Source: JBFELO01 sp041552055 (GTDB lineage Bacteria > Acidobacteriota > Thermoanaerobaculia > Thermoanaerobaculales > Sulfomarinibacteraceae). Taken from it: 27,135 bases of DNA. The notes beneath the pieces were generated by a model. The model searched no databases. It saw only the letters and a list, made by a program, of their open reading frames with translations, and had not been told where the DNA came from. Below are positions 8,484-17,199 of this stretch, in pieces; the stretch's first letter is position 1, and every line of letters begins with the position of its first letter. A program made the translations under genes and the position numbers. The stretch is from NCBI GenBank assembly GCA_041552055.1, contig JBFELO010000060.1:1-27135 (forward strand), read 5' to 3'.

Positions 8484-10898
8484 GTGTATCGCAACACTCC
8501 TGCCGACGTGAAGTTTGCCGTTCGAATGATGAAAAAGAAGCCCGGTTTCACCGCAGCGGTGATCGTGACCCTGGCCATTGGAATCGGCGCGACAACGGCC
8601 ATGTTCGGGACGATTCACGCTGCGCTCCTGAGCAGCCTCCCCTTCGATGAACCCGATCGGCTGGTCATGGGCAGGGCCACGTTCGATGGCCAAATCAACC
8701 CCTGGGTCTCCGGATATGACTATTACGATTATCGCGATCAGAGCGTGTCCTTCGAGTCCTTGTCCGCATTCATGTTCGGCGGCCGCGTTTCGATACTCGC
8801 TGGCGCCGAGCCGGCGCTGGTGGACAGCGCCTTCTGCACCTGGGATCTCTTTCACACCCTGCGGACCAGGCCGGCCGCAGGCCGGCTCTTCATGGCCGCC
8901 GAGGGCGTGGAGAATGGTCCCAATGTCGTCATGGTGAGCCACGCCTACTGGCAGAGGAGTCTCGGGGGAGCCTCAGATGTGGTGGGCAGCCCGCTCATCA
9001 TGAACGGTTCCCCATCCACCGTGGTCGGAGTCCTCCCAGCCGGATTTCACTTCTTGACCGATGCGGATATCTGGCAATTGACCTATCGAAACGGGCCCGG
9101 GGCCGAAGCCCGTAGGTGGCACAATCTTCTTCTCGTTGGGCGACTCGAGCCGGACATCTCGGTGCGGCAGGCCCAGGCCGAGGTGGACACCATCTCCGAT
9201 CGCCTGAGGCGCCTGTATCCCGACAGCAACGAAGGGAAGGGACTCGCCGTGACCGGGCTGCACGAGGCATTGGTTGAAAACGTGCGCCCAAGCCTGCTGA
9301 TGCTCATGGGTGCCGTTTCCCTGGTGCTGCTCCTGGCGTGCAGCAACGTCGCGGGGCTGCTCTTGGCGCGGGGTCAGGGACGTCTCACGGAGATCGCCGT
9401 CCGCTCGACCATGGGAGCGTCGCGACGGCGGCTGGTGCGCCAACTCCTCACCGAAAGCACGCTCATGGCCCTTGTCGCAGGTGCGGCCGGCGTTGTGCTG
9501 GCTATTCTGTTCCAGGGAATTCTGATCCGTCTCCTTCCCCTCGGTGAGCTCGGGATCACCCGTCCGGCGGTCAGCGCGCCCGTTCTCCTCTTCGCCCTCG
9601 TTGTGTCCGTTGGCACGGGCATCCTCTTCGGCCTGGTGCCGGCGCTCCAGGGTACGATCGTCGACCCGTCGCAACAGCTCAAGACCGGCACCCGAGCGAC
9701 CTGGGCCCAGCGCGGGTCCATGCTTCGCAACGGCTTCGTAGTAGCCCAGGTTGCGATCTCCATCCTCTTGTTGATCGGAGCAGGGCTGTTGATCCGCAGT
9801 CTGGCAACTCAGATGCGCATCGACCCGGGCTTCGACCCCGAGAATGTATTGACAGCCGGTGTCTGGCTTTCTCAAAGTGACTATCCGAATCCAGAGGAGC
9901 GGACTTCCTTCTTCGAGTTGCTGGTCGAGGAGATCCAGGCACTGCCCGGCGTGGACTCCGTCGGCCTCGTCAACCGGCTCCCGGTCATTCACCGGGGAGG
10001 CAATATCTATCTGTATACCGAAGACCAGCCGCCGGAGGACCGGCAGGCGAGCTTCGCCCGATCGGCAGATTTTCGTATTGTGACCCCCGGCTACTTCGAG
10101 ACGATGGGCATACCGTTTCTGGCGGGCCGCGACATCGCAGCACCCGATTCTCCGGACTCCCCCAGGGTGATGGTCATCAGTCAATCGCTGGCGGAGCTGT
10201 TCTTTCCAGATCAAAACCCCCTCGGCAAAAAGCTACTCGTCGACATGGGTGAGCTGATTGCACATGAGGTGGTGGGGGTGGTCGGCAACGCTCGACTGGG
10301 CAGGGTCACGAGCGATCCGTTCCACGCCATGTACATGTCGTACTCTCAGAACGCGAGTGCAAGGATGCAGCTGGCCGTCCGGAGCCTCGGCGTACCGACG
10401 GCTCTGATAGCCCCGATCAGGGAGATCGTCAGATCGAAGGGCACGAACATCGCACTGGCCGACCCGGCGACCATGAAATCGATCATCGACGGCACCCTTT
10501 CAGATTATCGAGTCATCACGACGGCACTCGGTCTGCTCTCCTTCATCGCGGTACTTCTGGCGCTGTTGGGTCTCTACGGCGTGCTCGCCCACTTCGTGAG
10601 CCAACGGCACCAGGAGATCGGAGTCCGCATGAGCTTGGGAGGCACTGCGCGGCAAGTGGCGAACCTCGTACTGGCGCGTGGAATGGTACTGGTCGCCATC
10701 GGGGTCGCTGTCGGCCTGGTCGCATCGTACTGGGCCACGAGTCTCGTTCAAAGGTTGCTGTTCGGCGTCGAGTCGACGGATCCGTTGACCTTCCTCACGA
10801 CCGCTCTGGGTTTTGTGGTCGTAGCCACGATCGCCTGTCTGGTGCCCGCCCTGCGCGCGACCCGGGTCAATCCGGTCATTATCATGAAGGCCGAATGA
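8484..10898 (+). CDS. FtsX/MacB-type ABC permease of the large acidobacterial kind (ADOP)
   Basis: An 804-residue protein. The GTG at 8484 is chosen because GGAAGGAAG lies just upstream and the product then begins VYRNTPADVKFAVRMM, close to the usual start of this family; the longer frame from 8322 runs through a repeat. Layout: TM1 at about 22-42 with a MacB-type periplasmic domain, TMs at about 272-297, 325-350 and 366-388, a fifth at 419-441 starting the second half, a second periplasmic domain, then TMs at about 677-704, 733-755 and 768-790. This is a duplicated MacB_PCD-FtsX unit. ARG-G-L-E-A-R-S-GASR and the matching HQEIGVRMSLG are the two FtsX coupling loops. No ATPase gene lies beside it, as is common for this class. 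The substrate is unknown. Confidence 0.92.
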   Translation: MYRNTPADVKFAVRMMKKKPGFTAAVIVTLAIGIGATTAMFGTIHAALLSSLPFDEPDRLVMGRATFDGQINPWVSGYDYYDYRDQSVSFESLSAFMFGGRVSILAGAEPALVDSAFCTWDLFHTLRTRPAAGRLFMAAEGVENGPNVVMVSHAYWQRSLGGASDVVGSPLIMNGSPSTVVGVLPAGFHFLTDADIWQLTYRNGPGAEARRWHNLLLVGRLEPDISVRQAQAEVDTISDRLRRLYPDSNEGKGLAVTGLHEALVENVRPSLLMLMGAVSLVLLLACSNVAGLLLARGQGRLTEIAVRSTMGASRRRLVRQLLTESTLMALVAGAAGVVLAILFQGILIRLLPLGELGITRPAVSAPVLLFALVVSVGTGILFGLVPALQGTIVDPSQQLKTGTRATWAQRGSMLRNGFVVAQVAISILLLIGAGLLIRSLATQMRIDPGFDPENVLTAGVWLSQSDYPNPEERTSFFELLVEEIQALPGVDSVGLVNRLPVIHRGGNIYLYTEDQPPEDRQASFARSADFRIVTPGYFETMGIPFLAGRDIAAPDSPDSPRVMVISQSLAELFFPDQNPLGKKLLVDMGELIAHEVVGVVGNARLGRVTSDPFHAMYMSYSQNASARMQLAVRSLGVPTALIAPIREIVRSKGTNIALADPATMKSIIDGTLSDYRVITTALGLLSFIAVLLALLGLYGVLAHFVSQRHQEIGVRMSLGGTARQVANLVLARGMVLVAIGVAVGLVASYWATSLVQRLLFGVESTDPLTFLTTALGFVVVATIACLVPALRATRVNPVIIMKAE

Positions 10899-10920
10899 CG
10901 TGGGGATTGCATGAACACAT

Positions 10921-11086
10921 GGGTGCCACGTTCCGCATTTGGAGTGCTTTCATCACACGAAGGTCCGGCCGCGTTCGGAAGACCGCTGGGTGAGACGCAC
11001 GACCCAAACCCAAACCGCCTCCATGGATTGGCCCCGAGTTCGGGCAAGCCACGCGTCATCGACAACGCCTTCTGATGGGTGGCACC
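10921..11086. repeat. REP-like unit with inverted ends, degenerate
   Basis: The left end GGGTGCCACGTTCCGCATTT (10921-10940) matches the REP-like family. The right end TGATGGGTGGCACC (11073-11086) matches the right terminus of the 75-bp element at 26154-26228. Together they bound a 166-base unit with GGTGCCAC/GTGGCACC inverted ends. The interior is not recognised. It lies between the permease and the 3' end of the SMP-30-like gene. Confidence 0.6.
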
Positions 11087-11190
11087 CCAGCTCGATCACG
11101 GAGGCGGAACTCGATGAGGGGGTCGCCATCAACGACCGCGCCCTGACACACGTCGAGATGAACGCCCAGGCTACCTTGAACCGAGGCGGC

Positions 11191-12255
11191 TCATCGCGGC
11201 AGGCGGACCAGCGCGTCGCCCAGTCCGGCGAGGTACACCGGTCCGTCGCCAGGTGTGAGGATCAGCCCGGTCAGCAGACCCGGCAGCGGCGCCCACAGAT
11301 CGGGGGTCAACAGCTCGAGCCGAGGCTCTCCAGCCGTCCCACGGCGTTGCCACTCGGCCACGGTGCGATCGTTGTCGGGGCTGCCCGCGCGAAACACCGA
11401 TGTGGCCTGCCCGTTGGATGGATTGACGACGACGATTTCGTTGCGGAGCGGAGAGACCACCCACAATCGTCCGGCGTCATCCAATTCGAGGTTGTCCGGA
11501 GTGACGATGTCGGCAATCACGCGGCGGTCAGACAGTTCTCCGGTCGCGATGTCGACACGGAACGCGTCGACCCGGTCGCACCCCGTCTCGGATAAATAGA
11601 GGTGCCCCGTCTTCTCGTCGATCACGAACCCGTTGGCAAAATACAGGTCGCTCACCATACGGACTGGCGCCGGCAGCGGGTCGCCTGGCGCCGTCGGCGC
11701 GATCCTGAACAGGGCGCCGTCCAGCACCGACAGGTCGACTGCGGCAAACATCCTGGCCTCGGAATCCGGTCCGGCGTTTTCAGTGGACTGGGTGAACCAC
11801 AGCGCGCCGGTGCGGTCGCGGCGTGCAGCGTTCACGCCAAATTGGTGCTGGTAGACGAGTTCGGTCGCCTCGCTCGCGATGTCTACCCGGTAGATGGCCC
11901 CGGTGAAGATATCGGCCACGAGCACATGCGCGCCGTCCGGCTCGAGTGACACACCGTTGGGCCCGCCGGCATGGGCGGGAGGATCGTGCACGTAGCCTGC
12001 CTCGGCAAACCGGCCGAACGGCCGGGTTGTCCCATCCTGAGCGATCAGGCGCAGCCCGTGGACCTGATCCGCCACGAGCAGCCTCCCGTCGGCGGTGGCT
12101 ACACCGTCCTCGGGTCGCACAAGCGACCGATCGGCTGGAAAGATCATCGACTCGTCGAACGACCAGGTCGGAACCGTGGCAGCCTCGCGTAAGGGGGCTG
12201 GAGAACACGACCACGCCGCGACGAACACGGCTAGAACGGATGCCAACCGGCGCAT
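11191..12255 (-). CDS. SMP-30/gluconolactonase-like beta-propeller lipoprotein
   Basis: A 354-residue protein. The ATG at 12253-12255 has GAGGT seven bases upstream and gives a short lipoprotein signal, MRRLASVLAVFVAAWSC, with the lipobox cysteine at residue 17. The rest has the repeating pattern of a six-bladed SMP-30/strictosidine synthase-like propeller: EDGVATADGRLLVAD, GPNGVSLEPDGAHVLVAD, ANGFVIDEKTGHLYLSET and TPDNLELDDAGRLWVV. SMP-30 relatives are lactonases or esterases, but propellers of this type also serve as binding proteins, so the reaction is open. REP-like elements flank both ends of the gene, and its last 21 codons are duplicated at 26264-26333. Confidence 0.85.
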   Translation of the reverse strand: MRRLASVLAVFVAAWSCSPAPLREAATVPTWSFDESMIFPADRSLVRPEDGVATADGRLLVADQVHGLRLIAQDGTTRPFGRFAEAGYVHDPPAHAGGPNGVSLEPDGAHVLVADIFTGAIYRVDIASEATELVYQHQFGVNAARRDRTGALWFTQSTENAGPDSEARMFAAVDLSVLDGALFRIAPTAPGDPLPAPVRMVSDLYFANGFVIDEKTGHLYLSETGCDRVDAFRVDIATGELSDRRVIADIVTPDNLELDDAGRLWVVSPLRNEIVVVNPSNGQATSVFRAGSPDNDRTVAEWQRRGTAGEPRLELLTPDLWAPLPGLLTGLILTPGDGPVYLAGLGDALVRLPR

Positions 12256-12325
12256 GGGAATACCTCGCCGGGGATCTTGACACAGGAGCCCGATGGCGTC
12301 GAGAGTCTGCTCGATTGGCTGAGCT

Positions 12326-12398
12326 GGTGCCACCCATCACGACTCTCACATCGTTCCCACTCTGGACAACCTACTTTGTGACAGCGGCGATGGTGACA
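12326..12398. repeat. Diverged copy of the 75-bp inverted-repeat element
   Basis: Starts GGTGCCACCCATCACGACTC and follows the element at 26154-26228 with about four differences in the first 56 bases. The right terminus has decayed (GCGATGGTGACA in place of GTGATGGGTGGCAC). It lies about 70 bases upstream of the SMP-30-like gene start, between two divergent genes. Confidence 0.75.
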
Positions 12399-12497
12399 AT
12401 CCTTCTCACTGTCAGAGCCGGGCTCCCGTGACAGACGCTGCCGACTCAGGGTTCGTAAACGCCTTGAAGAACCAAACGTCCATACGAGGTGACCACA

Positions 12498-13016
12498 ATG
12501 AATCTCGAACCGTGCCGCACGTCGTTGAGAGCGCTTTTTGTTCTGATGATCACCCTGAGTTTCGCTGGCCCGGCGGCCGCCCAGACCAAGGTCGAGGTCG
12601 TCGGCGTCGCCGATGTCAGGGTCCCGAAACCCATTCCGCACTCCGAGCTGTTGGTGTTCCGCAACATCGCCGTGTCACCAACGAAAGGATGCGGTACCGG
12701 AACCATGACCCCTGTCGGTCTCGTCCCGGCCGAGGGTTACACAAGCGTCATGCTGAGTTTGGCGGTGGATGGCATCACCAGCGGCGGCAGCGTCACCGCG
12801 TTTCTCGTTCCCACCGAGAAATTCGTCTCCGATGCTTCAGATGACGGGGAGATTCTCTTTCCCCTCGCGGCCAAGGTGTCCTTCAGCGGCGACGAAAGGG
12901 TCAAGGGGTCCCTGCCCTTTGAACACCAGGTGGCCTTTCCCGAGTACGCCGTCTATCTGTCCAACGACAGTGATCGTTCGGTCAAGGCTCAGTTCTTCGT
13001 CTATTTGAGGCACTGA
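12498..13016 (+). CDS. Small secreted protein of unknown function
   Basis: A 172-residue protein. The ATG at 12498 is preferred to the GTG at 12489 because GAGG lies eight bases before it. Residues 1-27 are a signal peptide ending GPAAAQ. The mature part is predicted to be all-beta, with strands such as TSVMLSLAVDGIT, GSVTAFLVPT, YAVYLSNDS and KAQFFVYL, and a single GCGTG loop. I recognise no family. It is divergent from the SMP-30-like gene, with the diverged repeat between them. The FGE-like gene follows after 428 bases. Confidence 0.7.
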   Translation: MNLEPCRTSLRALFVLMITLSFAGPAAAQTKVEVVGVADVRVPKPIPHSELLVFRNIAVSPTKGCGTGTMTPVGLVPAEGYTSVMLSLAVDGITSGGSVTAFLVPTEKFVSDASDDGEILFPLAAKVSFSGDERVKGSLPFEHQVAFPEYAVYLSNDSDRSVKAQFFVYLRH

Positions 13017-13021
13017 CAGCC

Positions 13022-13037
13022 GCAGAGTTCCCTCTGC
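13022..13037 (+). terminator. Hairpin just after the small secreted gene
   Basis: GCAGAG (13022-13027) and CTCTGC (13032-13037) pair perfectly around TTCC, five bases after the stop codon. No T-tract follows. Its position suggests a terminator. Confidence 0.35.
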
Positions 13038-13154
13038 CGCCACCACGAGCTGAACAACTGCCGGACATTTCCGTGCTGATTGACGCCGTGGTGCGACGCT
13101 CTCGAGCTCAGTTTTCTTCTCCTCGACCTGACGGCGTACGCCTCGTACTCGTCC

Positions 13155-13390
13155 TCAGGCCGACGCAGCCGGCGACACCGATGAGAGTTCCAATTCGAGC
13201 ATCACCTGGGCCGTCTTGTCACCTGCCTGCACCTCGAATCTGTTGATGCCCTTTTGCCCTCGGAGCATGCCCGGTCGCCGTCGTTGGGCGGTTTTGGAAG
13301 GCCCTCAAAGTTGGTGGCAACGAAATTTCCCGTTTCGTTGATCTGTTGCTGTAGCGAGTCTTGAACAGCCGGAAGTGTAAGACGTGTATC
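13155..13390 (-). pseudogene. Decayed gene fragment, family unknown
   Basis: Two minus-strand frames carry protein-like sequence that joins end to end. The first (about 13390-13265) reads LPAVQDSLQQQINETGNFVA and continues to LPKPPNDGD. The second (about 13276 to the stop at 13155) reads GINRFEVQAGDKTAQVMLEL and ends SSVSPAASA. A single frame change near 13270 would link them. No start or ribosome site is visible. I read this as the C-terminal remnant of a secreted protein, with low certainty. Confidence 0.35.
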
Positions 13391-13444
13391 ACGCTGCAAA
13401 CACGTCGGATGGATCGGTTGACACCAGAGGGAGAGAGTGCACAC

Positions 13445-15760
13445 ATGGATAAGAAAAGAACCATCGTCATCGCCTGGTTGATCACCATAGGTCTGGTCAT
13501 GACCGCGGTCGTGCCCGTTGTGGCACAGGAGGTCGAAACAGCAAACCTGTTGTTTGAAGCCGATTTCGTAGGCGAGGAAATCACGATCATGCTGCCGGGG
13601 GACGTGCCGCTGGTCATGGTGAGGATCCCCGCCGGGACATTCCTGATGGGCTCACCGGAAGGGGAGCGAGGGGACGTCTTTGAAAACGAAACGCAGCACC
13701 AGGTGACGCTCACGCAGGACTACTACTTGGGGAAGACGGAGGTCACCCAGCAGCAGTGGGAGGCGGTGACTGGAACGCCGATGCGGATGGAGTGCGGCGA
13801 CGATGGTGTGGGTGATGATTACCCGGTGTACTGCGTGACGTGGGACAGAATCGCGGGGCCCGAGGGGTTCGTCGAGAAGTTGAATGAGCAACAGGGGACA
13901 ACGAGTTTCCGGTTGCCTACAGAGGCAGAGTGGGAGCGGGCGGCCCGGGCGGGGACGACGACGCGGTTCTCGCACGGCGACGTGCTCGAGTGCGGCGACG
14001 ACTGCGAGGCGTGCGCGGAGCACGAACCGTTCATGTGGTGGTGCGGCGACGACTCGCCCGATGGTCCGAAGCCCGTCGGTCAGAAGCAAGAGAACCAGTT
14101 TGGGTTGCGCGACATGCACGGGAACATATTCGAGATCGTCAACGATCTGTACGGTGATTTTTCCGGCGATGCCGTCACGGATCCAACGGGACCGGCGGAA
14201 GGCTTTGACATCGTCATCCGGGGCGGCAGTTGGGAAAACGAGGCGTGGCTCAACCGCTCCGCGGTTCGGATCAGCTCCTCGCCCGACGATCGCGCTCAGA
14301 ACAACAGCGTTGGATTCCGGCTTGCCGCCACCGCAACCGACGAGTTGGCCTTCGCCCATCGTTCCTTTTTTCCCGCAGTTGCCGTGGCGGCAGGTGCGGA
14401 AGGCGCTTTCTTCCAGACCGACATCGACCTCAACAACACGGCACCGACCGAAGGCAAGACGGTCGATATGGATGTGCAGTACGAGCTCTGGTGGCTGCCG
14501 CGTGGTGAGGACAACACGGACTCCGTGAAGTCGGAACCGTTCACGCTTGCCGCGGGGCACAGCGTACGGATCGAGAACGTCCTCACCGAGATCTTCGGTC
14601 TCGAGCCGGACGAGGTGGGCGCGCTCGCGATCGCGGCCTCCAGCCCGTACCTGATCGGGATGTCCAGGACCTACAACATCCCCGCGGCAAAGGCCGCCGG
14701 CACCTTCGGCCAAGCACTTCCGGCTGTGCACGAGGACGAGCTGATTCAGTCCGGCGACACGCAGCGCATCATCTTCATGAGCGAGAACGCCGACTTCCGG
14801 GCGAATCTCGGCTGCGTCAACGGCACCGACATGACGATTCGGGTCCTGATTGACCTGTACGATGCGAGCGGGTCGCTGCTCGAGACCAAGACGATGAACC
14901 TCGGGCCGTGGTCCAACAAGCAGATCAACCGGATCTTCAGCGCTTACCAGCCGGTCAACGGCTACGTGGACGTGCGCAGCAACACGGAGGACGCGAAGTA
15001 CTACTGCTACGGTTCGGTACTCGACAACGTAACCTCGGACCCGACCAGCATCCTGGCACAGACGCCTTCGTCCGGGACGCGGTACTACGTGCCGGCGGCG
15101 GCACTGGCGGCCGGCGCCGAGGGCGCTTTCTTCCAGACCGACGTGGACGTCAACAACTCCGGCATCGACACGTCGTACGTGTTCATGTGGCTGCCGAGAG
15201 GCGAGGACAACTCGTCACCCGCACAGTCGGATTCGTGGAATCTCGACTCGGGGATGAGCGCACGATACGAAAATGTGCTGTCCGAGGTCTTTGCGGCAGA
15301 GCCCGACGTGGTGGGAGCCCTCGGCCTGGAGTCGGTGAGCGAGAACTTGCTGTCGATGAGCCGGACCTACAACGTTCCCCCCGGCGAGGCCACGGGGACC
15401 TTCGGGCAGGCGCTGCCGGGGATCCAGGAGGGCGACATGATCGGCGCCAACGAACGCCGGCGGATCATCTTCCTGTCCGAAAACGATGATCTGCGGGCCA
15501 ACGTGGGGTGTGCCAGCGGGTCCGGTGTGTCGACGCAGATCACGATCGAGCTCTTCAGCGCCGACGGTGAGTCTCTCGCAACGAGGAACATGCAGCTCGG
15601 GCCGTGGTCGAATAAGCAGCTCAATCGGATCTTCAGCGACTTCAGCCCGGTCAACGGCTATGTCGATGTTTGGTCGGAGACCGAAGGGGCTCTGTTTTAC
15701 TGCTACGGCTCGGTGCTCGACAACCTGACCTCGGACCCGACCACCATTCTGCCGCAGTGA
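13445..15760 (+). CDS. Secreted FGE-sulfatase-fold protein with two copies of a surface module
   Basis: A 771-residue protein with a signal peptide at 1-28 (ending VVAQ). Residues about 57-294 are an FGE-sulfatase/SUMF1 domain: IPAGTFLMGSPEGE, GKTEVTQQQWEAVTG, FRLPTEAEWERAARAG, NQFGLRDMHGNIFEIV, RGGSW and SVGFRLA. The active-site cysteines of true formylglycine-generating enzymes, which follow the RGGS motif, are absent (RGGSWENEAWLNRSAVR), so it is probably a binding domain and not an oxidase. Residues about 307-545 and 547-771 are two copies of one module: AAGAEGAFFQTD, then GTFGQALP, then GPWSNKQ-NRIFS, ending YCYGSVLDN-TSDPT. The same module ends the 1060-residue protein and forms the protein at 25230. 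The start at 13445 is chosen for the signal peptide and a GGGAGAGAG upstream. Confidence 0.88.
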   Translation: MDKKRTIVIAWLITIGLVMTAVVPVVAQEVETANLLFEADFVGEEITIMLPGDVPLVMVRIPAGTFLMGSPEGERGDVFENETQHQVTLTQDYYLGKTEVTQQQWEAVTGTPMRMECGDDGVGDDYPVYCVTWDRIAGPEGFVEKLNEQQGTTSFRLPTEAEWERAARAGTTTRFSHGDVLECGDDCEACAEHEPFMWWCGDDSPDGPKPVGQKQENQFGLRDMHGNIFEIVNDLYGDFSGDAVTDPTGPAEGFDIVIRGGSWENEAWLNRSAVRISSSPDDRAQNNSVGFRLAATATDELAFAHRSFFPAVAVAAGAEGAFFQTDIDLNNTAPTEGKTVDMDVQYELWWLPRGEDNTDSVKSEPFTLAAGHSVRIENVLTEIFGLEPDEVGALAIAASSPYLIGMSRTYNIPAAKAAGTFGQALPAVHEDELIQSGDTQRIIFMSENADFRANLGCVNGTDMTIRVLIDLYDASGSLLETKTMNLGPWSNKQINRIFSAYQPVNGYVDVRSNTEDAKYYCYGSVLDNVTSDPTSILAQTPSSGTRYYVPAAALAAGAEGAFFQTDVDVNNSGIDTSYVFMWLPRGEDNSSPAQSDSWNLDSGMSARYENVLSEVFAAEPDVVGALGLESVSENLLSMSRTYNVPPGEATGTFGQALPGIQEGDMIGANERRRIIFLSENDDLRANVGCASGSGVSTQITIELFSADGESLATRNMQLGPWSNKQLNRIFSDFSPVNGYVDVWSETEGALFYCYGSVLDNLTSDPTTILPQ

Positions 15761-15770
15761 CAATCAACGA

Positions 15771-15797
15771 GGTGCACGCCCGATCCGGGGTTGCACC
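15771..15797 (+). terminator. Hairpin after the FGE-like gene
   Basis: GGTGCA (15771-15776) pairs with TGCACC (15792-15797), and CCCG and CGGG pair inside the loop, giving a two-step stem ten bases after the stop. Only TCGTATT follows, so it is a candidate terminator without a full T-tract. Confidence 0.4.
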
Positions 15798-15891
15798 CTC
15801 GTATTGGTGCCATAGGAGCGTCAGGTATCAGGACGTTCGGAAGTTGGACGAGTCATTGTTTTTGTGAGGTGCGCGGCACGCGCTTACCAGT

Positions 15892-16400
15892 TGGTTCGCG
15901 GTACGCGACGTGACAACTAGCGGCCCGTCCGCGCACAGCTCCAGCGCCCCGGAGCCCTCCGCGCTCTCATCTGCTCACCACGTCCACCAGATTCACCATC
16001 GCCCCGGGCGCAACATCGTGGTTTTTCACCACCACGCCGTCCGGACCGTGAAAGTGCAGCTCCGCCGAGACCGTCTCCGTGCCCACGCCGAGTAGCCCGA
16101 GATCGGACTTCCAGAAGCTGTCATTGATGCCGCCGGCGTGGCTCACCACGGGCATCCAGTAGCCCCCCAGGCACTCGGTGGTGCCAGCAGAAACCGTGAT
16201 GGTCCTGGTCACCGAGTCGGTACCCACATCGTTCGCCACTTCCAGGCTGACGTCGGAAAGGCCCGCTTCGGCATGAGTATGCACCGGGTCTTGCAGCTCG
16301 CTCGAGCGACCATCGCCGAAATCCCACGACCACGATGTCGAGTCGTCCGACGAGGTGTCGAAGAACTGGACCTCTTGTTCTGCGGGCGGCGTTGGCCTGT
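15892..16400 (-). pseudogene. Broken partial copy of the PKD/surface-module protein
   Basis: The minus strand closely parallels 19962-20460 of the 1060-residue gene. It encodes EVQFFDTSSDDSTSWSWDFG (PKD domain), then HTHAEAGLSDVSLEVAND, TITVSAGTTEC, SDLGLLGVGTETVSAELHFH and DVAPGAMVNLVDVVS. After that a short deletion relative to the intact gene (CATCTGCTCACC for CATCGATCCAGCTCACC) shifts the frame and creates a stop near 15967. DNA similarity nevertheless continues to about 15892. There is no start codon, signal peptide or second half of the module. It lies directly after the stop of the IPTL-CTERM gene, 26 bases away, and is a remnant of duplication or recombination. Confidence 0.85.
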
Positions 16401-16425
16401 TTCGAGCACAGTCTCCGCCGCCAGC

Positions 16426-17199
16426 TCAGACCAGGCGGCGCATTCCGAGCCCGGCGAGCAGCGCGACCGTGATCAGGAGACCAACGGTTGTGAGAGTGGG
16501 GATTCCGGGTGCGCTGGGCGTCAACGGTGTGAAATCGATGATCAACTCTGGTCGTCCGGCCGAATCGGGGTTTTCGCGAGACAGGAATCGCTTTGCAGTG
16601 CGCGCCTCGGTCTCATCGCCGCGCACCATCCAACCGAAGTTCGCGGCCGGGTCGTCGAGCCAGGACTGCACTCGAGCAACCATCTCCGGCGTCGAGCCCC
16701 AGGTGTAGGAACCGACAGATCCGACGGCAACGAAAGCGTCCGGTGTCGGTGCGATGTCGCCGCCGGCCGTGGACCAGGTCGAGGTGTCGAAGAAGCGGTG
16801 AATCCAGGTGGCGTCTCCGCTTGCGGCGGGGGCGCCGCCACCCTCCTCGCTCGGAGCGTCGGACGCACCCTCTCCCCAGTCGGCGAGAACTCCGTACAGG
16901 GCCACATCTGTGGCTCCGGCCACGGTGCGGTTCATGGACAGGTACAGCTGCACGGAGTTGACAGTCGAACCGGCGGGAAGCGCCGCGGCCACGTCAAAAG
17001 CCAGCACGGCGCGTCGTACCAGTCCGCTGGCGGTGGTTCCAGTGAACACGAAGTCCCCGGAGCCGTTGCCGAGTGCGCCAACAGGGTCCTCGTACAGGGT
17101 CGTGTCGAGCGCAGGTGTGAGCACCGCGACGTCTGCCACGGCCGTTGTCGCGGTCCACAAACATGCGGCGAGCAGCGCACAGCTCGTCGATGACTTCAT
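16426..17199 (-). CDS. DNRLRE domain protein with IPTL-CTERM sorting signal
   Basis: A 257-residue protein. GGAGGT lies five bases before the ATG at 17197-17199. Residues 1-22 are a signal peptide. About 25-225 form a DNRLRE-type beta domain: DTTLYEDP for the opening motif, RAVLAFDVAAALPAG, VNSVQLYLSMNRT, WIHRFFDTSTWSTAGGD, MVARVQSWLDDPAANFGWMV and RPELIIDF at the end. The C-terminus PGIPTLTTVGLLI, a hydrophobic helix and MRRLV match the IPTL-CTERM tripartite signal, which is recognised by an exosortase. It is therefore exported, and probably cut and attached or released at the cell surface. No exosortase gene is in the window. DNRLRE proteins are usually structural or biofilm-matrix components. 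Confidence 0.88.
   Translation of the reverse strand: MKSSTSCALLAACLWTATTAVADVAVLTPALDTTLYEDPVGALGNGSGDFVFTGTTASGLVRRAVLAFDVAAALPAGSTVNSVQLYLSMNRTVAGATDVALYGVLADWGEGASDAPSEEGGGAPAASGDATWIHRFFDTSTWSTAGGDIAPTPDAFVAVGSVGSYTWGSTPEMVARVQSWLDDPAANFGWMVRGDETEARTAKRFLSRENPDSAGRPELIIDFTPLTPSAPGIPTLTTVGLLITVALLAGLGMRRLV

Noticed and set aside
13652..14731. Minus-strand frame of 359 codons
   Set aside because: Antisense to the FGE-like gene; no motif or plausible composition.
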